64,000 nt of DNA from Micavibrio_A sp964539025 (GCA_964539025.1 CAZIFA010000006.1:1-64000); one strand, 5' to 3'; numbered from the stretch's first letter, positions 49,321 through 58,712 are shown. Made by a program: numbers and translations. The notes: a model not told the origin generated them from the sequence alone.

Positions 49321-51616
49321 AAATTTGGAACAGACGCTCCATCGCGCTCTTGCTGCGGCCAATCAGCGTAATCACGAATACGCGACGCTCGAACATCTGC
49401 TGCTCGCATTGATCGAAGATCAAGATGCAATGGCCGTGCTGCGTTCTTGCGGTATATCGCTCTCCGATTTGCGCGAACAACTTGAACAATATCTCGATCA
49501 TGAACTCGGCTATCTCGGAGCCTCCGAAGGCGATGAAGCCAAACCCACGACGGCGTTCCAGCGTGTGCTGCAGCGCGCCGCCATCCATGTGCAATCATCG
49601 GGCCGCGAGGAAGTGACGGGCGCGAACGTGCTTGTCGCGCTATTCTCCGAACGTGAAAGCCACGCAGTTTACTTCTTGCAAGAGCAAGATATGACGCGCT
49701 TTGACGCGGTGAACTACATTTCTCACGGTATAGCCAAAGTGCCGGGACAAAATGATCCTGGTAAAACACCGCGTGGCGCTGAAGAAGAACAAGGCGAAGC
49801 GCCCAACACATCGAAAGCCAATGGGGAGGCGCTCAAAGCTTACTGCAAAAACCTCAATGAAAAAGCCAAAACAGGCAAGATCGATCCGCTGATCGGACGC
49901 CAGAAGGAAGTGGACCGTACGATCCAAATTCTCTGCCGCCGCTCCAAGAACAACCCGCTCTATGTCGGCGACCCTGGTGTCGGTAAAACGGCCATTGCCG
50001 AAGGGCTTGCCAAAAAAATCGTCGAAGGACAGGTGCCTGACGTTCTCAAGGGCGCGGTTATTTATTCACTCGATATGGGCTCGCTTCTGGCGGGCACGCG
50101 TTACAGAGGAGACTTTGAAGAACGCATCAAGCAGGTCCTTGCCGAACTCGAAAAAATTGATGGCGCCGTTCTGTTTATCGATGAAATCCACACGGTGATC
50201 GGCGCGGGCGCAACCTCCGGCGGCGCGATGGATGCTTCGAACCTGCTGAAACCGTCTCTTTCGAACGGCACACTGCGCTGCATCGGATCGACGACCTATA
50301 AAGAATACCGCAACCATTTCGAAAAAGACCGCGCGCTCGTGCGCCGCTTCCAGAAGATCGATGTGTATGAACCCACCATCGATGAAACGATTGAAATCCT
50401 CAAAGGCCTCAAAACTTATTACGAAGAACATCATGGCGTGAAATACACCGATGAAGCTCTGAAGGCCGCCGTTGAGTTGTCGGCCAAATATATCGGCGAC
50501 CGCAAACTGCCTGATAAAGCCATAGACATTATCGATGAAGTCGGCGCGGCACAGATGCTTGTGACCGAAGACAAGCGCAAGAAAATCATCGATATCGCCG
50601 ATATCGAAGGCGTTGTTGCCGCTATTGCCCGTATCCCGGCTAAAACGCTGACCAAAGACGACAAAACCGTCCTCAAAAACCTCGAACGCGATCTTAAAAC
50701 GCTGGTGTTCGATCAGGATGAAGCGATAGACACGTTGGTCAACGCGATCAAACTTTCTCGTGCCGGCCTTCGCGATGCCGAAAAGCCGATCGGCGCGTTT
50801 TTGTTCTCAGGCCCCACGGGTGTCGGCAAAACCGAAGTCGCGCGGCAGCTTGCGAAAACAATGGGCGTAGAACTCAACCGCTTCGATATGTCCGAATATA
50901 TGGAACGCCATTCTGTTTCACGCCTGATAGGCTCTCCCCCGGGCTATGTCGGCTTCGATCAGGGCGGATTGCTCACCGATAAAATCGACCAGCAGCCGCA
51001 TTGCGTTCTGCTGCTCGATGAAATCGAAAAGGCACATCCTGACATCTACAATATTTTGTTGCAGGTCATGGACTACGGCAAGCTCACCGACAATAACGGT
51101 AAATCGATCGATTTCCGCAACGTCATTTTAATCATGACAACCAATGCCGGCGCTGCCGAACAAGCAAGGGCTCCCATCGGCTTTGAACGTGAAGTACGGG
51201 TGGATGAAGATAAAGAAGCCATCACCAAAATGTTCACGCCGGAATTCAGAAACCGCCTAGATGCCATCGTCGGCTTCAAACCGCTTAAACAGGCGACTGT
51301 GGTACGCGTTGTCGATAAATTCATCGCGCAATTGGAAGCTCAACTCACCGAGAAAAACGTGGCGTTGCAATTATCCGATGAAGCCCGCGAATGGCTCGCT
51401 AAAAAAGGCTATGATCCTGCAATGGGCGCGCGTCCGCTTTCCCGCGTGATCCAGGAACACGTCAAACGCCCGCTGGCCGAAGAATTGCTGTTCGGCGAGC
51501 TGACTGAGGGCGGCACCGTTCACATCAATGTGAAAGATGATAAAATAGCGCTCGATATCGATCCTCAGAAAAAATCGAGCCGTAAAAAGCCAGCGCAAAA
51601 GGAAACCGTGGAATAA
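49310..51616 (+). CDS. clpA: ATP-dependent Clp protease ATPase subunit ClpA
   Basis: A 768-residue Hsp100 unfoldase. It has an N-terminal Clp_N repeat (RNLEQTLHRALAAANQRNHE), then two AAA+ modules: Walker A GDPGVGKTAIAEG (about residues 217-230) and GPTGVGKTEVA (about 500). The GDFEER and FIDEIHTVIGAGATSGGAMD segments fit ClpA. Near the C-terminus the IGL-type loop needed for ClpP docking was not checked. It works with ClpS and ClpP. AGGAG precedes ATG 49310, which overlaps the VanX-like stop. Confidence 0.95.
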   Translation: MLSRNLEQTLHRALAAANQRNHEYATLEHLLLALIEDQDAMAVLRSCGISLSDLREQLEQYLDHELGYLGASEGDEAKPTTAFQRVLQRAAIHVQSSGREEVTGANVLVALFSERESHAVYFLQEQDMTRFDAVNYISHGIAKVPGQNDPGKTPRGAEEEQGEAPNTSKANGEALKAYCKNLNEKAKTGKIDPLIGRQKEVDRTIQILCRRSKNNPLYVGDPGVGKTAIAEGLAKKIVEGQVPDVLKGAVIYSLDMGSLLAGTRYRGDFEERIKQVLAELEKIDGAVLFIDEIHTVIGAGATSGGAMDASNLLKPSLSNGTLRCIGSTTYKEYRNHFEKDRALVRRFQKIDVYEPTIDETIEILKGLKTYYEEHHGVKYTDEALKAAVELSAKYIGDRKLPDKAIDIIDEVGAAQMLVTEDKRKKIIDIADIEGVVAAIARIPAKTLTKDDKTVLKNLERDLKTLVFDQDEAIDTLVNAIKLSRAGLRDAEKPIGAFLFSGPTGVGKTEVARQLAKTMGVELNRFDMSEYMERHSVSRLIGSPPGYVGFDQGGLLTDKIDQQPHCVLLLDEIEKAHPDIYNILLQVMDYGKLTDNNGKSIDFRNVILIMTTNAGAAEQARAPIGFEREVRVDEDKEAITKMFTPEFRNRLDAIVGFKPLKQATVVRVVDKFIAQLEAQLTEKNVALQLSDEAREWLAKKGYDPAMGARPLSRVIQEHVKRPLAEELLFGELTEGGTVHINVKDDKIALDIDPQKKSSRKKPAQKETVE

Positions 51617-51657
51617 CGGCGTTTAGGTTTTTTGAAGAAGTGGCCAAACTACCATTG

Positions 51658-51978
51658 CTAACTGCAAGGTTTAACGCTGCCGCCATTGACATGGTAGATG
51701 GCGCAAGAGCCATCGGCAGGACCGGCCCCAACCGCGCCTGTTTCATCGGCTGAAATCTCGGCGGCAGTACATCCACGCGCTGTCAAACGCTTCGTCGCCA
51801 TGTTAATTGCATTGGTGCAATCCTGCGATGAATAGTCTGCCGCCTTTTGTTGCTCCGTGCCTAGCCAGCTCACGTTGCTACGCGATCCTTGCATAAACGC
51901 GAAAGCCAGAAGCCCGAAAAGGGCGACGGCGACAAAAAGCATAATGATGGCGCTTCCGCGCTCGGAAGTTTGGTTCAT
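51658..51978 (-). CDS. Small pilin-like protein, 106 residues
   Basis: A polar leader ending in Gly-Ser (MNQTSERGS) is followed by a hydrophobic segment (AIIMLFVAVALFGLLAFAF), then a soluble part with cysteines (QDCTNAIN, ARGCTAAE, GSCAIYHV, KPCS) that probably form two disulfides. It is short compared with the 237-residue relative at 44389. It lies just after clpA on the opposite strand. I regard it as a periplasm-facing pseudopilin-like protein of unknown function. Confidence 0.6.
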   Translation of the reverse strand: MNQTSERGSAIIMLFVAVALFGLLAFAFMQGSRSNVSWLGTEQQKAADYSSQDCTNAINMATKRLTARGCTAAEISADETGAVGAGPADGSCAIYHVNGGSVKPCS

Positions 51979-52044
51979 GGCTTGATTCTATCATGGCAAT
52001 AGACATCTGTTCGAGTGTTAATTTTTAGCCTATAATCCCTTTCC

Positions 52045-53208
52045 ATGTGGGGACGTCATAAAAAACTTAAAGAATGGGTGGCCGCCGGACTTATGACCGA
52101 TGCGCAGGCTTCGATTATTCAGGCGCACGAAGATAATCGCAAGAAAGGCCATTTTGGCCGCGGGCTTATTAACTTAAGTATCTTCGCCATTCTCGTCGGC
52201 GTACTCTCCATCATAGCAAGCAACTGGTACAAGATTCCGGGTGAGGTGAAGATCGGCGTTCATGTCCTGCTCAATATCGGTATCGGCGCACTGGCGCTCT
52301 GGGCCGATAAACGTGGCAAGGATATCTGGCGCGAAGGTGCGACGCTCGGCTTTATCGGTCTGACATTCACGCTGATTATTCTGATCGGACAGGTGTTCCA
52401 GTTGGTCGGTTCTACGGTACAGGCGTTGATGCTCTGGATGATCATCACGCTGCCGTTCTTCTTGCTCATGGGAAAAACCTATGCTACCGCCGTGCCATGG
52501 ATGATTGCGTTTCTGACGACGCTGGGTATGGTGATCGAAGAGTATGTAGGCGATCTTCCCGAATATTATCAGGGGTATTTAGTATTGGGTTTGGGTGCAT
52601 TGTTGCCGCTGGCGTTTATGGCTGACGGTATGATCGGCCTGTTCCGCCGACTGCGCCCTGCGCTTGCCGACGTATCACTCAAAACCGGTGCGGTTATGTC
52701 TGCATTGTTTGCCAGCATGTCGATCATAGTCTGGGGCGAAATTCAAAACTCATACAACTACGATGACTATTTGAAGGAACAACCGCTGGTGGTTTTGGTG
52801 ATCGGTCTTGCGGGTATGGCGACTCACGCATTCTTCTATCGGTTCTATAAAAACGATCCGGCGATAAAGGCCGGTGCGATATTCGCGCTGGTGGGTCTTG
52901 TCACGCAGATGCTGCCATTGCTTGCACCGCAAGCGGGCAATTCCCTCATAGCGGCTCTGGCATTCATCGGCTACTGGATGTTTATCGGCTGGCTCGCGCA
53001 GGGCATGGGGCATATGCGCATCGTCTCTCTCGCCATCACCATCATCGCTATCCGTATTTTCGTGATTTATGTTGAAGTGTTTGGTTCTTTACTGACCACC
53101 GGTATCGGTTTGATTAGCGGCGGCGTGGTCATGCTGGGTCTGATATATGCTGCACGCCGAATGAACGCGCGTTTGACAGGCAAGGGGGACGAGCATGCAA
53201 AAGCATAA
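52045..53208 (+). CDS. DUF2157 membrane protein
   Basis: A 387-residue protein with the DUF2157 N-terminus (LKEWVAAGLMTDAQASIIQA-type helix) followed by nine to ten membrane segments. It pairs with the next gene (GDYXXLXY domain), overlapping by 14 bp. That two-gene unit recurs in many proteobacteria, with unknown function. The start is ATG 52045. Confidence 0.88.
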   Translation: MWGRHKKLKEWVAAGLMTDAQASIIQAHEDNRKKGHFGRGLINLSIFAILVGVLSIIASNWYKIPGEVKIGVHVLLNIGIGALALWADKRGKDIWREGATLGFIGLTFTLIILIGQVFQLVGSTVQALMLWMIITLPFFLLMGKTYATAVPWMIAFLTTLGMVIEEYVGDLPEYYQGYLVLGLGALLPLAFMADGMIGLFRRLRPALADVSLKTGAVMSALFASMSIIVWGEIQNSYNYDDYLKEQPLVVLVIGLAGMATHAFFYRFYKNDPAIKAGAIFALVGLVTQMLPLLAPQAGNSLIAALAFIGYWMFIGWLAQGMGHMRIVSLAITIIAIRIFVIYVEVFGSLLTTGIGLISGGVVMLGLIYAARRMNARLTGKGDEHAKA

Positions 53209-53770
53209 ACCTTTGCTCGTCGCGCTTTCTATTGCCATTGCAGTCATTGTGCCGTTGTTGAATGCCATGAAGGTGAAGATGGACCGCGCCTCGTACCCAA
53301 TCGTAAAATTCGACATCGAACCTTACGATCCGCGCGACCTGCTCTACGGACATTATATGAACTTTGCCATCACCTGGAACTGGAAGGGGGGCAAGCCCGA
53401 TGACAAGGCCTGCATAGGCAATGAATGCTGTCTGTGTGTTGGCGAGGGCGATTCCAATCCGCAAGTCTTCCTCTTGCAATGCTTCTCACCCTCAAGTTTA
53501 TCCTGTAAACACAAGTTCAAAGGCTATTATTACAGCGGTGGCACTTTCACGACCGACATCACCCGTGTGTTCGTCGATGAACGGATCGCATTGCCGCTTG
53601 AGGAAATTTTCCGCCGACAAAAAGAAAAATTCAGCATCGGGCTTGGCATGGCTCCCGATGGCAAACACATCATCGAAAGACTCTATATCGGCGGCAAGCC
53701 GGTGGATCAGTATGTCGATGAAAAAGGCGGTTCGCTTACATCGTCTGAAGACGAACCCACTACGCCTTAA
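53195..53770 (+). CDS. GDYXXLXY domain protein, partner of DUF2157
   Basis: A 191-residue protein with an N-terminal membrane segment (residues 6-24) and the PYDPRDLLYGHYMNFAI motif, the equivalent of DPRDxxxGDYxxLxY, here GHYMNF. A cysteine cluster (CIGNECCLC) follows, then a beta-rich domain (YYYSGGTFTTDITRVF). It stands in the periplasm, attached to the inner membrane. The 14-bp overlap with the DUF2157 gene indicates co-translation. The histidine in place of Asp is a deviation from the consensus. Its 3' end overlaps the convergent ridA by 11 bp. Confidence 0.82.
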   Translation: MQKHKPLLVALSIAIAVIVPLLNAMKVKMDRASYPIVKFDIEPYDPRDLLYGHYMNFAITWNWKGGKPDDKACIGNECCLCVGEGDSNPQVFLLQCFSPSSLSCKHKFKGYYYSGGTFTTDITRVFVDERIALPLEEIFRRQKEKFSIGLGMAPDGKHIIERLYIGGKPVDQYVDEKGGSLTSSEDEPTTP

Positions 53771-54227
53771 TCTCGAATATCGCATCGACCTCGACCGCCA
53801 CGCCGAACGGCAGGCTGGGGGCACCTACGGCAAAGCGCGCATGCTTGCCGCGCTCGCCCAAGGTATGAACGATCAAATCCGATGCACCATTTACCACAGC
53901 GGGCATCTGGTCGAATTCGGGCGTACAATTCACGAATCCGCCGACCTTGACGCAACGGACGATTCGCTTTTCATCACCGCCGACCGCCGCCAGAACTTGT
54001 GCCAGCAGATTGAGGGCACAGGCTTGCGCCGCCTTTTGCCCTTCTTCAATTCCCATATTCTCACCAAGTCTGCCGAAATGCGCTTTGACGCCATTTAAAA
54101 ATGGGATTTGTCCGGCCACGAAAACAAGGTTGCCGCTCACGACATAAGGAACGTAACTGCCCATATAGGTCGCGGGTTGGGGCAGGGTGAGTTGCCATTG
54201 TTGCAGACGGGTTTCAATCTCGCTCAT
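53760..54227 (-). CDS. RidA family protein
   Basis: A 155-residue protein of the YjgF/RidA family, which hydrolyses reactive enamines and imines from PLP enzymes. It shows VAGQIPFLNGVKAHFG, CVKVGGFVNCTPEFDQMP and the C-terminal ARFAVGAPSLPFGVAVEVDAI, with the Arg and Glu of the active-site trimer interface. It is 30 residues longer at the N-terminus than typical RidA. The 53760-53770 region is shared with the convergent gene. It has no operon partner. Confidence 0.9.
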   Translation of the reverse strand: MSEIETRLQQWQLTLPQPATYMGSYVPYVVSGNLVFVAGQIPFLNGVKAHFGRLGENMGIEEGQKAAQACALNLLAQVLAAVGGDEKRIVRCVKVGGFVNCTPEFDQMPAVVNGASDLIVHTLGERGKHARFAVGAPSLPFGVAVEVDAIFEIKA

Positions 54228-54315
54228 TTTTGCCGCTTCCCTTCATAATAACTTGATTTCAAGCCCTTTTTAGGACAATTCTTGAGCGTCGAAAAGGAAA
54301 AAGGCGCGTCACCTC

Positions 54316-54720
54316 ATGGGACTTTTTACACCGATAGCCAATCTGCTGGGCGTTCTCTCTCCCATCCACATTCATTTTGTGACGCTGGTGACCGGGGCAA
54401 ACCGCGTCGGAATCGATCCTTATGGCAACAAATACTACCGTACCAAAGCGCGCAAGGGCTATAAGCATGAGCGCCGCTGGGTGATCTATCAAGGCCAGCC
54501 TGAGGCATCTGCTGTCCCACCGGAATGGCATGGATGGCTACACCATCAGACAGATGTTGTGCCGAGCGCGAACGGCCAATCGTTCCGCCGCGTATGGCAA
54601 AAACCGCACCAGCCGAATTTAACAGGCACCAATCAGGCCTATCGCCCGCCCGGTCATATTCTGAGCGGCGGCAAACGAGACAAGGCGACGGGTGATTACG
54701 AAGCCTGGAAACCAGAATAA
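54316..54720 (+). CDS. NDUFA12-like NADH:ubiquinone oxidoreductase accessory subunit
   Basis: A 134-residue supernumerary subunit of complex I. Characteristic are VGIDPYGNKYYRTK, ERRWVIYQGQPEASAVPPEW and WLHHQTD, the pattern shared with mitochondrial NDUFA12 and unique to alphaproteobacteria among bacteria. It joins the peripheral arm of complex I. It heads the block with mlaD, DUF2155 and aat. An MlaD gene follows 15 bp downstream. Confidence 0.93.
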   Translation: MGLFTPIANLLGVLSPIHIHFVTLVTGANRVGIDPYGNKYYRTKARKGYKHERRWVIYQGQPEASAVPPEWHGWLHHQTDVVPSANGQSFRRVWQKPHQPNLTGTNQAYRPPGHILSGGKRDKATGDYEAWKPE

Positions 54721-54735
54721 TATTGGGGGATTTGA

Positions 54736-55332
54736 ATGAAGCGTAATGTAATTGAAACGGTTTTGGGCGCGGTCGTTCTTCTGGTCGCTATCGTGTTCTT
54801 AGGGTTTAGCTATTCTTCCGCCAATGTCGGCGATGTGGACGGCTATCCCATCACGGCGGATTTTTCGGGCATCGGTGGTTTAAGTATTGGTGATTCTGTG
54901 CAAATCAGTGGTGTAAAAATCGGTTCCATCGCGAAGATTGAACTCAAGTCCGACGATTACATGGCGCGCGTCACGATGGAAATAGACGATGATATCAAAT
55001 TGCCCGACGATACGTCCGCCTTCATCAGCTCTGAGTCTCTGCTAGGCGGCAAATATATGGAACTCCAACCCGGGGCGTCCGAAGAAATAATGGGCGCTGG
55101 TGGCCATATCGAATTCACGCAGGCACCGCAAAATCTTGAACAATTGCTCGGCAAATTTATCTTTAGCATGGATAAAGGACCAAAGGGCGGCAACGATGAT
55201 GATTCCGCTGCCGCTGCGATACCTGCATCGGTTCCGCCCGAAGAGAAGGCCGCGCCGTTCATGCAGCTTCAGACAGAACCGCAGCAAGAACAAGTGCCTG
55301 CTCCGGATGAAGCATCGCCGGTTCAGCCGTAA
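54736..55332 (+). CDS. mlaD: MlaD-type lipid transport protein
   Basis: A 198-residue MCE-domain protein. An N-terminal membrane helix (ETVLGAVVLLVAIVFLGFSY) is followed by the MCE domain (YPITADFSGIGGLSIGDSVQ, then VKIGSIAKIEL, and ESLLGGKYMELQPG). The C-terminal tail is acidic and Pro/Ala-rich. MlaD hexamers in the inner membrane move phospholipids between the membranes with MlaFEB; those genes are not in this window. The gene lies in the conserved NDUFA12-mlaD-DUF2155-aat order. Confidence 0.93.
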   Translation: MKRNVIETVLGAVVLLVAIVFLGFSYSSANVGDVDGYPITADFSGIGGLSIGDSVQISGVKIGSIAKIELKSDDYMARVTMEIDDDIKLPDDTSAFISSESLLGGKYMELQPGASEEIMGAGGHIEFTQAPQNLEQLLGKFIFSMDKGPKGGNDDDSAAAAIPASVPPEEKAAPFMQLQTEPQQEQVPAPDEASPVQP

Positions 55333-55354
55333 TTTCTTGATCGGGAGATTTTTT

Positions 55355-56083
55355 TTGCGCCGTCTTTTCGCCAGCCTATTTACGCTTGCTCTTTTGACGG
55401 CCAACCCCGCTTTTGCGGTGATGGAAGATTATCCTTCGGTCAAATTGCAAGGGCTCGATAAATCTGTCGGACGCACCGTGACGTTCGAGGCCAAGGTAGG
55501 ATCAACCATCCAGTACGGCCCGCTTTTCATCAAAATCCATGCCTGTCGCAAGGCACCGCCGATCGAAACGCCGGAAAGCGCTGCATTCTTACAAATCTGG
55601 GAAGTACCGCCGGGCCAGGATAAATCCGAATGGGTATTTTCGGGATGGATGTTTGCTTCCTCGCCCGCGCTTTCGGCGATGGATCACCCGGTTTATGACG
55701 TGTGGGTTCTGGATTGCCTCGGCCGCGAGGAACCGAACGAAGAAGCCAAGGCTGCTGAAACGAACGAGCAGGCGGACCAGACGAGCTTGCCCGCTGGAGA
55801 TGGTACCGCAACGCCCGAAGCAACACCGGAACAAGAACCTATCCCGACCGATTCCGAAGCCGATATGACTCCGGAGGAAGCTGCGCCTGCCGCCACCGAT
55901 TCAACAACGATGCCGGAAACACAAGCGCCGGATTCCGATGCGCATGTGCCCGAAGATGTTCGGCCGCAAGACCCGACGGGTGATGGGTTTACGGCCTATG
56001 ATCTGATGAAACAGGGTGGCACGAACGCTCAACCGCCGCCCGTGCAGCAACAGGCTCCGGCCAACGCAACGCCGCAATATTGA
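55355..56083 (+). CDS. DUF2155 envelope protein with Pro/Glu-rich tail
   Basis: A 242-residue protein. TTG 55355 is chosen because GGGAGA lies at 55343-55348 with a 6-base spacer, and it gives a signal peptide (RRLFASLFTLALLTANPAFA) directly before the DUF2155 domain: LQGLDKSVGRTVTFEAKVG, LFIKIHACRKAPP, SAAFLQIWEV and DHPVYDVWVLDC. A Pro/Glu/Thr-rich tail of about 110 residues follows, with no clear fold. The upstream extension of the frame lies on mlaD and is false. It ends adjacent to the aat stop. Confidence 0.88.
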   Translation: MRRLFASLFTLALLTANPAFAVMEDYPSVKLQGLDKSVGRTVTFEAKVGSTIQYGPLFIKIHACRKAPPIETPESAAFLQIWEVPPGQDKSEWVFSGWMFASSPALSAMDHPVYDVWVLDCLGREEPNEEAKAAETNEQADQTSLPAGDGTATPEATPEQEPIPTDSEADMTPEEAAPAATDSTTMPETQAPDSDAHVPEDVRPQDPTGDGFTAYDLMKQGGTNAQPPPVQQQAPANATPQY

Positions 56084-56743
56084 TTATAATCCGCGCATCG
56101 CAAGATAATCGGACAAGATGGATGGAAACCCTTCCTGCTGCACGATCTCGATGTTCGTATCCTTGTCCATTTCGGTTTTGATCAGCGTTTCATATTCTTC
56201 CTGCGGCATTTCATACGCGCCGAACTGCAGCAGATGCGGGTTGAGGAATTGACTATCGAGCATTGTGAATCCGGCCTTCCAGAGCAGCGCGCATAAGTGG
56301 ACGAGCGCTATCTTGCTTGCATCGCGCTCGAAGGAAACCATGCTCTCGCCGCAAAACACCGCGCCGATTGCAAGCCCGTATAATCCGCCCGCGAGTTTGC
56401 CGTCGGGTGTCCAGCATTCGATGGAATGGACGTGACCGTGATCGTGCAGAACGCCGAAAATATCGCGGATGGGGCGGTTGATCCATGTCTTCGAACGTTT
56501 TCCGGTTTCGGCGGCGCAGCCATCGATGATTTGTTCGAACGCACGGTTCATCGTTACCTTGAATGGTTCTTGCCGCAGCAATTTTAAAATTTTTCGTGGA
56601 ATGTGCAAATCGACGATGGGAATAAGTCCGCGCACATGCGGCTTATAGAACGCGAATTCACCCGTGCCCGCGCTTTCTGCCATGGGGAAAATTCCCATGC
56701 GATAGGCTTCCAGAATGACGTCAATGGGGGATGAGCCGTGCAT
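56084..56743 (-). CDS. aat: Leucyl/phenylalanyl-tRNA-protein transferase
   Basis: A 219-residue enzyme that adds Leu or Phe to proteins with N-terminal Lys or Arg, making primary N-degrons for ClpS/ClpA. Motifs: AYRMGIFPMAESAGTGEF (the family's GIFP), FEQIIDGCAAETGKRSKTWI, HVHSIECWTPDGKLAGGLYG and LDSQFLNPHLLQFGAYEMP. The length is normal. ATG 56743. It begins the aat-accC-accB-type order in reverse and shares the N-degron theme with clpS/clpA at 48-51 kb. Confidence 0.95.
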   Translation of the reverse strand: MHGSSPIDVILEAYRMGIFPMAESAGTGEFAFYKPHVRGLIPIVDLHIPRKILKLLRQEPFKVTMNRAFEQIIDGCAAETGKRSKTWINRPIRDIFGVLHDHGHVHSIECWTPDGKLAGGLYGLAIGAVFCGESMVSFERDASKIALVHLCALLWKAGFTMLDSQFLNPHLLQFGAYEMPQEEYETLIKTEMDKDTNIEIVQQEGFPSILSDYLAMRGL

Positions 56744-56776
56744 GGCGGCCAGTATAACATAACTTAAATGAAAGGG

Positions 56777-58120
56777 TTATTTCCGTTCGGCCAGCTTTTT
56801 CTCAAGCCAGTGGATATTGTACTGGCCGGAAACGAATTCGGGCTGGTTGAAAATCCACTGGTGCAGCGGCAGCGTGGTTTTCACGCCCTCGACAACGGTT
56901 TCGGATATGGCGCGGCGCATACGGGCGATACATTCATCGCGCGTTTTGCCGAACACGATAAGCTTGCCGATCATCGAATCGTAATGCGGCGGAATGGAAT
57001 AACCGCCGTAGATTGCTGAATCGAACCTCACGCCGAAACCGCCCGCCGGGTGGAACTGTGTGATTTTGCCGGGCGAGGGTGCGAACGTGTCCGGGTCTTC
57101 GGCGTTGATGCGGATTTCAATCGCATGACCCCGCAGTTTGATGTTTTCTTTATTGAGTGTCAGCGGCAATCCTGCGGCGACTTTGATTTGTTCTGCAATC
57201 AGATCGATTCCCGTGATCTGCTCTGTCACCGGATGTTCGACTTGAATGCGCGTGTTCATTTCCATGAAATAGAACTTGCCGTCTTCATAGAGAAACTCGA
57301 TCGTACCTGCGCCGACATACCCCATTTTGCGGATAACGTCCGCCGCCAACGTGCCAATATATTCGCGTTCTTTGGGTGTCAGGACAGGCGAGGGCGCCTC
57401 TTCGACGAGCTTTTGGTGGCGGCGCTGGATGGAACAATCACGCTCTCCCAAATGAATCGCATTGCCGTGCTGATCGCCGAAAATCTGAATTTCAATGTGA
57501 CGCGGTTTTTCGAGATATTTTTCGATATAGACCGTGTCATCGCCGAAATTGGCTTTGGCCTCGGAACGCGCGGTCGAATACATTTCCTTGAACTGATCGT
57601 CGCTGCGCACGACTTTCATGCCTTTGCCGCCGCCGCCCGATGCCGCCTTGATGATGACGGGGTAGCCTGCTTTTTTGCAAAAAGCCAGACCGTCTTCCAC
57701 GGATGTCACCGCGCCATCCGATCCCGGAACCACGGGCAGGCCCAATTCCATCACGGTTTTCTTGGCCATGACTTTATCGCCCATCTTTTCGATGTGCTCA
57801 GGTTTAGGGCCGATAAAGGTGAAACCGTGCTCTTCGACCATGCGGGCGAACATTTCGTTTTCGGATAAAAATCCGTAACCGGGGTGAATTGCTTCTGCGC
57901 CCGTCACAGTGGCGGCGCTTAAAATTGCAGGAATGTTCAGGTATGAATCCTTAGCGCTCGGCGGGCCGATACACACAGATTCATCGGCCAGTCGCACGGC
58001 CATGGAATTGGCATCTGCCGTGGAATGGACTGCAACAGAGGCGATGCCCATTTCGCGGCAGGCACGTATCACGCGCAGCGCGATTTCACCACGATTGGCG
58101 ATGAGGATTTTTTTAAACAT
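56777..58120 (-). CDS. accC: Acetyl-CoA carboxylase, biotin carboxylase
   Basis: A 447-residue ATP-grasp enzyme that carboxylates biotin on AccB. The N-terminal MFKKILIANRGEIALRVIRA, the ATP loop ASGGGGKGMKVV, ERDCSIQRRHQKLVEEAPS and EMNTRIQVEHPVTE are all present. It lies 3 bp after accB on the same strand, so they are one operon. It supports fatty-acid synthesis. The length is normal. Confidence 0.97.
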   Translation of the reverse strand: MFKKILIANRGEIALRVIRACREMGIASVAVHSTADANSMAVRLADESVCIGPPSAKDSYLNIPAILSAATVTGAEAIHPGYGFLSENEMFARMVEEHGFTFIGPKPEHIEKMGDKVMAKKTVMELGLPVVPGSDGAVTSVEDGLAFCKKAGYPVIIKAASGGGGKGMKVVRSDDQFKEMYSTARSEAKANFGDDTVYIEKYLEKPRHIEIQIFGDQHGNAIHLGERDCSIQRRHQKLVEEAPSPVLTPKEREYIGTLAADVIRKMGYVGAGTIEFLYEDGKFYFMEMNTRIQVEHPVTEQITGIDLIAEQIKVAAGLPLTLNKENIKLRGHAIEIRINAEDPDTFAPSPGKITQFHPAGGFGVRFDSAIYGGYSIPPHYDSMIGKLIVFGKTRDECIARMRRAISETVVEGVKTTLPLHQWIFNQPEFVSGQYNIHWLEKKLAERK

Positions 58121-58123
58121 GTC

Positions 58124-58588
58124 TTATTCGATGACCATGAGAACATCACCGTATTCAACCGGCTTGCCGGTTTCGATGAGGATCTGGGTGACGGTTCCGC
58201 CTTTGGATGCCTTGATAGGGTTCATGACTTTCATGGCTTCGATGATCAGCAACGTATCGCCTGCGGCCACCGTATCGCCTTTTTTAACGAAGGTCGGGGC
58301 GGACGGTTCTGGCGCGAGATAGGCCGTGCCCACCATCGGCGAGGTGACGGCGCCCGGGTGATCGCCCGTGATCGTTCCGGGCTTGGACGTGTTGGCGGCT
58401 TGTGGCACGGTCGGGTCGGACGGCATGTTGATATTGGCAGGGGCGTGATGCGCATGGCCGCCACCCATATAGGCGCCGCCTTTGTTAACGCGGATCATTT
58501 GATCGCCTTCGGCGACCTCGATTTCGGTCAGACCGGTTTCGTTCAGGAGATCCGCAAGCTGGCGGATCGCTTTGGCGTCGATTTTCAT
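58124..58588 (-). CDS. accB: Acetyl-CoA carboxylase, biotin carboxyl carrier protein
   Basis: A 154-residue BCCP. The N-terminal helix (RQLADLLNETGLTEIEVAE) is followed by a Pro/Ala-rich linker and the biotinyl domain with EAMKVMNPIKA, where the Lys is biotinylated. It carries the carboxyl group from AccC to the transferase. ATG 58588. Usually aroQ lies directly upstream; here an inverted cdd is placed between them. Confidence 0.95.
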   Translation of the reverse strand: MKIDAKAIRQLADLLNETGLTEIEVAEGDQMIRVNKGGAYMGGGHAHHAPANINMPSDPTVPQAANTSKPGTITGDHPGAVTSPMVGTAYLAPEPSAPTFVKKGDTVAAGDTLLIIEAMKVMNPIKASKGGTVTQILIETGKPVEYGDVLMVIE

Positions 58589-58712
58589 GAAATCCTGTGC
58601 TCTGTTTCGTTAAGCTTCAAACGCCCCTGAATAGAGAAAAAAGCGTGAAAAGTCAAAGGAATCGGGCAAATTAGCTTTTTACGAGTGTGGACAAAGGCTT
58701 GCAACAAGGATA

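Noticed and set aside
55100..55354. N-terminal extension of the DUF2155 frame
   Set aside because: It overlaps mlaD in another frame; TTG 55355 has a good ribosome-binding site and gives a signal peptide.
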